A stretch of 64,000 nucleotides of DNA from contig CM049309.1 in the NCBI GenBank assembly GCA_026874595.1, positions 2,394,076 to 2,458,075 of the forward strand, written 5' to 3'. Under the pieces are notes generated by a model. The model searched no databases. It saw only the letters and a list, made by a program, of their open reading frames with translations, and was not told where the DNA came from. The first letter of the stretch is position 1. Every line of letters starts with the position of its first letter. The position numbers were made by a program, and so were the translations under genes. Positions 60,395 through 64,000 of this stretch are shown piece after piece. The DNA comes from Sipunculus nudus. Taxonomy: Eukaryota > Annelida > Sipuncula > Golfingiida > Sipunculidae.

Positions 60395-63218
60395 GTGAGT
60401 CTGGACCCATTGTGTGATATAGGCTAGATTTGTAATCAACCTTAGTTGGATATCTAGCATTTATTTTTATTTGTCACCGCAAACTTTTGAGTTTTAGTTA
60501 TTATAATGAATGTTGTGATAAGCATCAGCTGTAACTTAAGTGTTGTTACCTTGGCAATCAGTGTATTTAGTATCATTATTATACTATGTGCCTTCCCTAA
60601 CTTTAAAATCAATTCCAATAAGGCTGCCTATTTTATAAGGCAGTACACTTGATATCTAGAATTATGTTGCAATATATATTTGTAGCATTTTCATTAAATA
60701 TGTTTTAGAAAATGAAATCATGAAAAATTCATGAACAACATTCAGGCATGTGCAAATCTGTTGTTTAAGTGCTGAAAGCATACTTCAATCTCTCTTTAAT
60801 GTATACTTACATTACAAAACACATAACATCACAGTACAAAAATTGTACATAAAAATTTTAATTGTATCAATATATCAGTCTCAGATATCTTGGACGTAAA
60901 AATTAAAATATCCATACACTGTTATTTTATTGCAGTATTGTCTCAGTACATATCTGACCATACTGCAATAAACTAATATATCCATTTTTTTGGGCACCTG
61001 TAGTTATTTTGCTCCCTGATCTGGATTTCAAAAGTTACAAAAGGGAAGGCACATTAGTGGTATTCTGTCAAACTGTAATAAAAAAATGGAAAATATGGCA
61101 CAAGTTACAGGCACACTGATGCATATGTTTTTTTTTGTGAATGCGTTATCATCGGCCGCCACCCCATTTTGTTTTTATCTCTCTGCTATTTCTCCCTGTT
61201 CTTTCAATTGACACAGTGACCTTTGAACTCTCATAGTGACCTTTGACTCTCTACCTTTCAGTTAACCCAATTTACCCCCTTTCTTATACTTTTTCTTTTC
61301 ATAAGTTTTTACCAGTAATTTTTTTAAATAAATTAATTGGCAACATGAAAGAAGAAATGTCAGTGGATTATGAGCATGTGTTCAGGAGATGCATAGTATA
61401 TCATACTTACCTGAAATTTATTGTAGTATTCCTTCATTACTTCACTTATCTGAATAGTAAGCAGTTTCATTATTTAAGAGGTTATAGAATACATGAGGGT
61501 TGTCACTGCAATCATGGTCTAGAATACCAAATATTTATATCTGCCATTCTGGACTTTAAAATTAAACATTGAAACAACTACATGCATAATGGTAACCTAG
61601 GACTCAGTATATAATTTGCATCACTTAATACGGGAAATAAGAACAATTTCTACAGTTATCTTGGTAATATTATTTGAATTTTTTTACACATAGATAGTGA
61701 TCAGGGACTTTATTAACTCTTTAACCTTGTCTGTTCTCTACTGTGAATGTCTGTGACCTTGGCTGTGCTTTCATTTTCTGTTGTTCCTGGCAACGCTTCT
61801 CCCAAAACATCTGCTCTTTTATCTCCTCCATCACACTTTAAACACAGTGGTCATGTTTACATTCATTATAACCCATTCACTTAGCCACTGCTTGAAAAGG
61901 ATGGTTTTGCTGTATACAGCAGCAAGTTAGCCTGGCACAGAGCCAAGAAGTTTCTGACAAATGAGAGCAGGGTATTGCTTGTTTAAAAAAAGAAACTGGA
62001 AAAAAACTGTATTACTCACTCTTATTGGTCAAAACATTCTCAGCCATGTGACAGGACTGTGGTGGCTGTATACAGCAAAGGCTGCCTATGTAAGCAGGTT
62101 GTAATGGGAAATGAGGTAAAATGACCAAGAGTGTGCTCTTCTATCTATTCTAGATCTTTATCTACAGGTTGTCTCATATCTTCTGGATCTTTATTTACAG
62201 ATTATCTCTCCAAGTTCTTTATCTATGGATTGTCTCTTCTTCTGGATCTTTATCTATAGATCATGTCTGTTATCTGTGTATGATGTTATCAGCACCTGCA
62301 TTATTGCACGTATATGGCTTTTGCTCCAGTATTCATCGAACCTGTATGTTTTCTTTCAGACTCATATTTGAGTAAGTCTAGCATGGGGAGACTGTGCTTT
62401 GATTCCTGGCATGATTATCAGTGTGTACTAGATGTTGTGTTGTTCAGTGCTACAGAATGGGGAATGCTGTTTAATTGTCATACAAACTGTAGGAGCTAAC
62501 AAGGGGATGGCTTATTAGGTTGTGTCACAGTTTATCATATTTTACTATAATAAACTCTGTGCTAGCTTCCCATGTTAAGCCAGGTAGGGTTTGTGTTTTG
62601 GGTGACACTTTTACAAACATAATTTATTAACTTTAGTTTGTAGGAAAAAATTAACTATGAATACATAATTAATTAATTTAAATCTGACTGGTAAGATCTC
62701 ATTTTGTTTTGGCAGTCATACAGAGGACTGTACTGCAGTGGCCATCCAGTTGCCACTGTATTGCCAACAGATAAATCCCATCTCCATGACAACCACTTGT
62801 GGCTGGCAAAACTCAATTTTCAATCACATAAACTGTGGGTTACTTCCTTCAGGTGGTTAGAATTTATAAAAACTTTCAGAGAGATTTACCTTTGTGTTCA
62901 GTTTCAATAGAATTATTTTACAAATGCTGGTTGTTTTGAGAGTGTAAACAAAGACATTAAGCAGTAGGCTTAGTTTATTCTAAATGACACACTACTTGTA
63001 AGTGGACAGGCATTGTAAAAAAAATGACAAAAATATGTGTTTTCTCATTGAGGTTTTCAGGGCCATTTTTTCATGCGGCTTACACTGCCATTCTTACATC
63101 TCACTTGACTCTGATATAAGAGGGGCAAAACTGCTGGGTTCAGCTTCACAGTGCTTGAAAGTAATAAAATACTGATTTTACATATACCTTGTGGCTGCTT
63201 CACTTTCCTTTTTACAGG

Positions 63219-63246
63219 CACACACAAACACACACACACACACACT
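63219..63246. repeat. (CA)n microsatellite
   Basis: A CA run of about 14 units with one interruption ('cacacacaaacaca'). Confidence 0.95.
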
Positions 63247-64000
63247 GTACATTTACATTTGCTTGTTAAACAGTACTTTTACCCAAAAATATACTTTCTG
63301 GCTTAACATGAGTATTGAGTACATTTCAGTAGGGAAGTACGTGGGCATGGCGTGTGTCATGTTGTAATATGATTTTTTCAGAGCACCAGAGTGGTAGGGT
63401 TTAGTTCTGATACCTCCCAACAGAGGGCATCAGTGCACTGGTTGTAGGGCCTCATTTTGTACTTCTCGTTCACTGACTTTCCACAAACATGTTTGTTTGT
63501 GATTTAGTGAAGTAGCCACTAATCCTGTAGAGAACACATACACACACTCACACAAAATGTGGACCAATATGTATCAGATATTACATTAATTAAAAGTACT
63601 GATGGTTTTGTATATACAAGCTGACATGTAATTTTATAATATGACAATTCTTGTACAGGTTGTGTTATTGAACATACTGCTCTCTCCTAATAACATGAGT
63701 GATTTTAATTAATAACAGTCATCCTGTATTATTTTATTTCACCGGGATCTGATCCAGTAAACTGGGTTTTCCTTAACATTTTAACCCCAGGACACAGCAC
63801 GATGCCATGTGTATATAGTAACTCATATTTCCCAGAACCACAAAATGCTGGAAATTGAATACATATACTACCCTTTTTCAGGCAAAATATCTATGTTAGA
63901 TAATATTAAAGTTCCAAATTTATTTCATTCAAACAATAATTAACCATGGGTCTTTATTTACATGAAATTCTTTTATGAATATTCATAAATTTGAAAATCT

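Larger units (their letters stand above)
59553..64000. other. Last intron(s): no conserved exon to the window edge
   Basis: A candidate microexon lies at 60362-60394. I could not find the R13 start in any frame, so this is intron for at least 4.4 kb. It includes a decayed ~33-bp repeat around 62151-62268 ('ggatctttatctacag'-type) and a CA microsatellite near 63219. Confidence 0.65.

Noticed and set aside
61261-61572. Possible R13 exon after a good acceptor (ctctacctttcag)
   Set aside because: In the phase required by exon 43 or by the candidate microexon, the sequence does not resemble the R13 start (TEWVDPEDP).
62696-62780. Exon-like segment after ttttggcag in the last intron
   Set aside because: In the phase set by exon 43 it reaches a stop after about 20 codons and shows no talin similarity.

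Overview
This window is A+T-rich animal genomic DNA holding one large, multi-exon gene on the + strand: the middle and C-terminal part of talin, the cytoskeletal adaptor that links integrin tails to vinculin and actin. I could read 43 coding exons between 9952 and 59552. They join in frame into 6,049 nt (2,016 codons plus one base) with no stop codon. Conserved blocks match vertebrate talin closely (for example RRWAASP and SVQTTEGEQ in F3, and IMFATAGTLN in R11). The start codon, F0, F1 and most of F2 lie upstream. R13 and the dimerisation helix lie downstream. Both gene ends are therefore outside the window.

The organism is most likely a lophotrochozoan, probably a bivalve mollusc. This is an inference from the intron-rich A+T-rich gene and from repeat types I associate with bivalves: tandem-cored Helitron-like elements with a terminal hairpin and CTAG end, 'GTCCGTCTGTCCG' repeats, and small 'TACAGTGGAACCT' inverted-repeat elements.

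Layout. 1-9951: no recognisable exon; intron or upstream DNA with two minisatellites and a MITE. 9952-12195: end of F2 and all of F3 (integrin-binding PTB-like fold). 12809-12989: head-rod linker. 12990-17121: 4.1-kb intron with a complete non-autonomous hAT element. 17122-24918: R1-R2. 27746-31933: R3. 32321-34008: R4. 34659-37653: R5-R6. 37560-46750: R7 with R8 inserted. 47577-49592: R9. 50187-52467: R10 into R11. 52301-57288: R11. 56986-59552: R12. 59553-64000: intron sequence with one candidate microexon.

Functional sites. F3 keeps the Trp used for integrin binding. Helices equivalent to vinculin-binding sites VBS1 (exon 9), VBS2 (exon 15) and VBS3 (exons 37-38) are present, as are the R9 Glu equivalent to the F3 autoinhibition contact and the R11-R12 second integrin-binding region. 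Differences from vertebrates include loss of the Gln-Gln calpain-site context in the linker and Tyr in place of the KANK-groove Trp of R7.

Points worth a second look: two in-frame candidate microexons (15 nt in an R8 loop, 33 nt at the R12-R13 junction); a possible composite terminal exon that would truncate talin inside R11; a GC-AG intron splitting VBS3, followed by a tandemly duplicated splice acceptor; the hAT element with an 8-bp target duplication; and two related Helitron-like arrays in different introns. I found no second protein-coding gene, no intact tRNA or rRNA gene and no CRISPR array.
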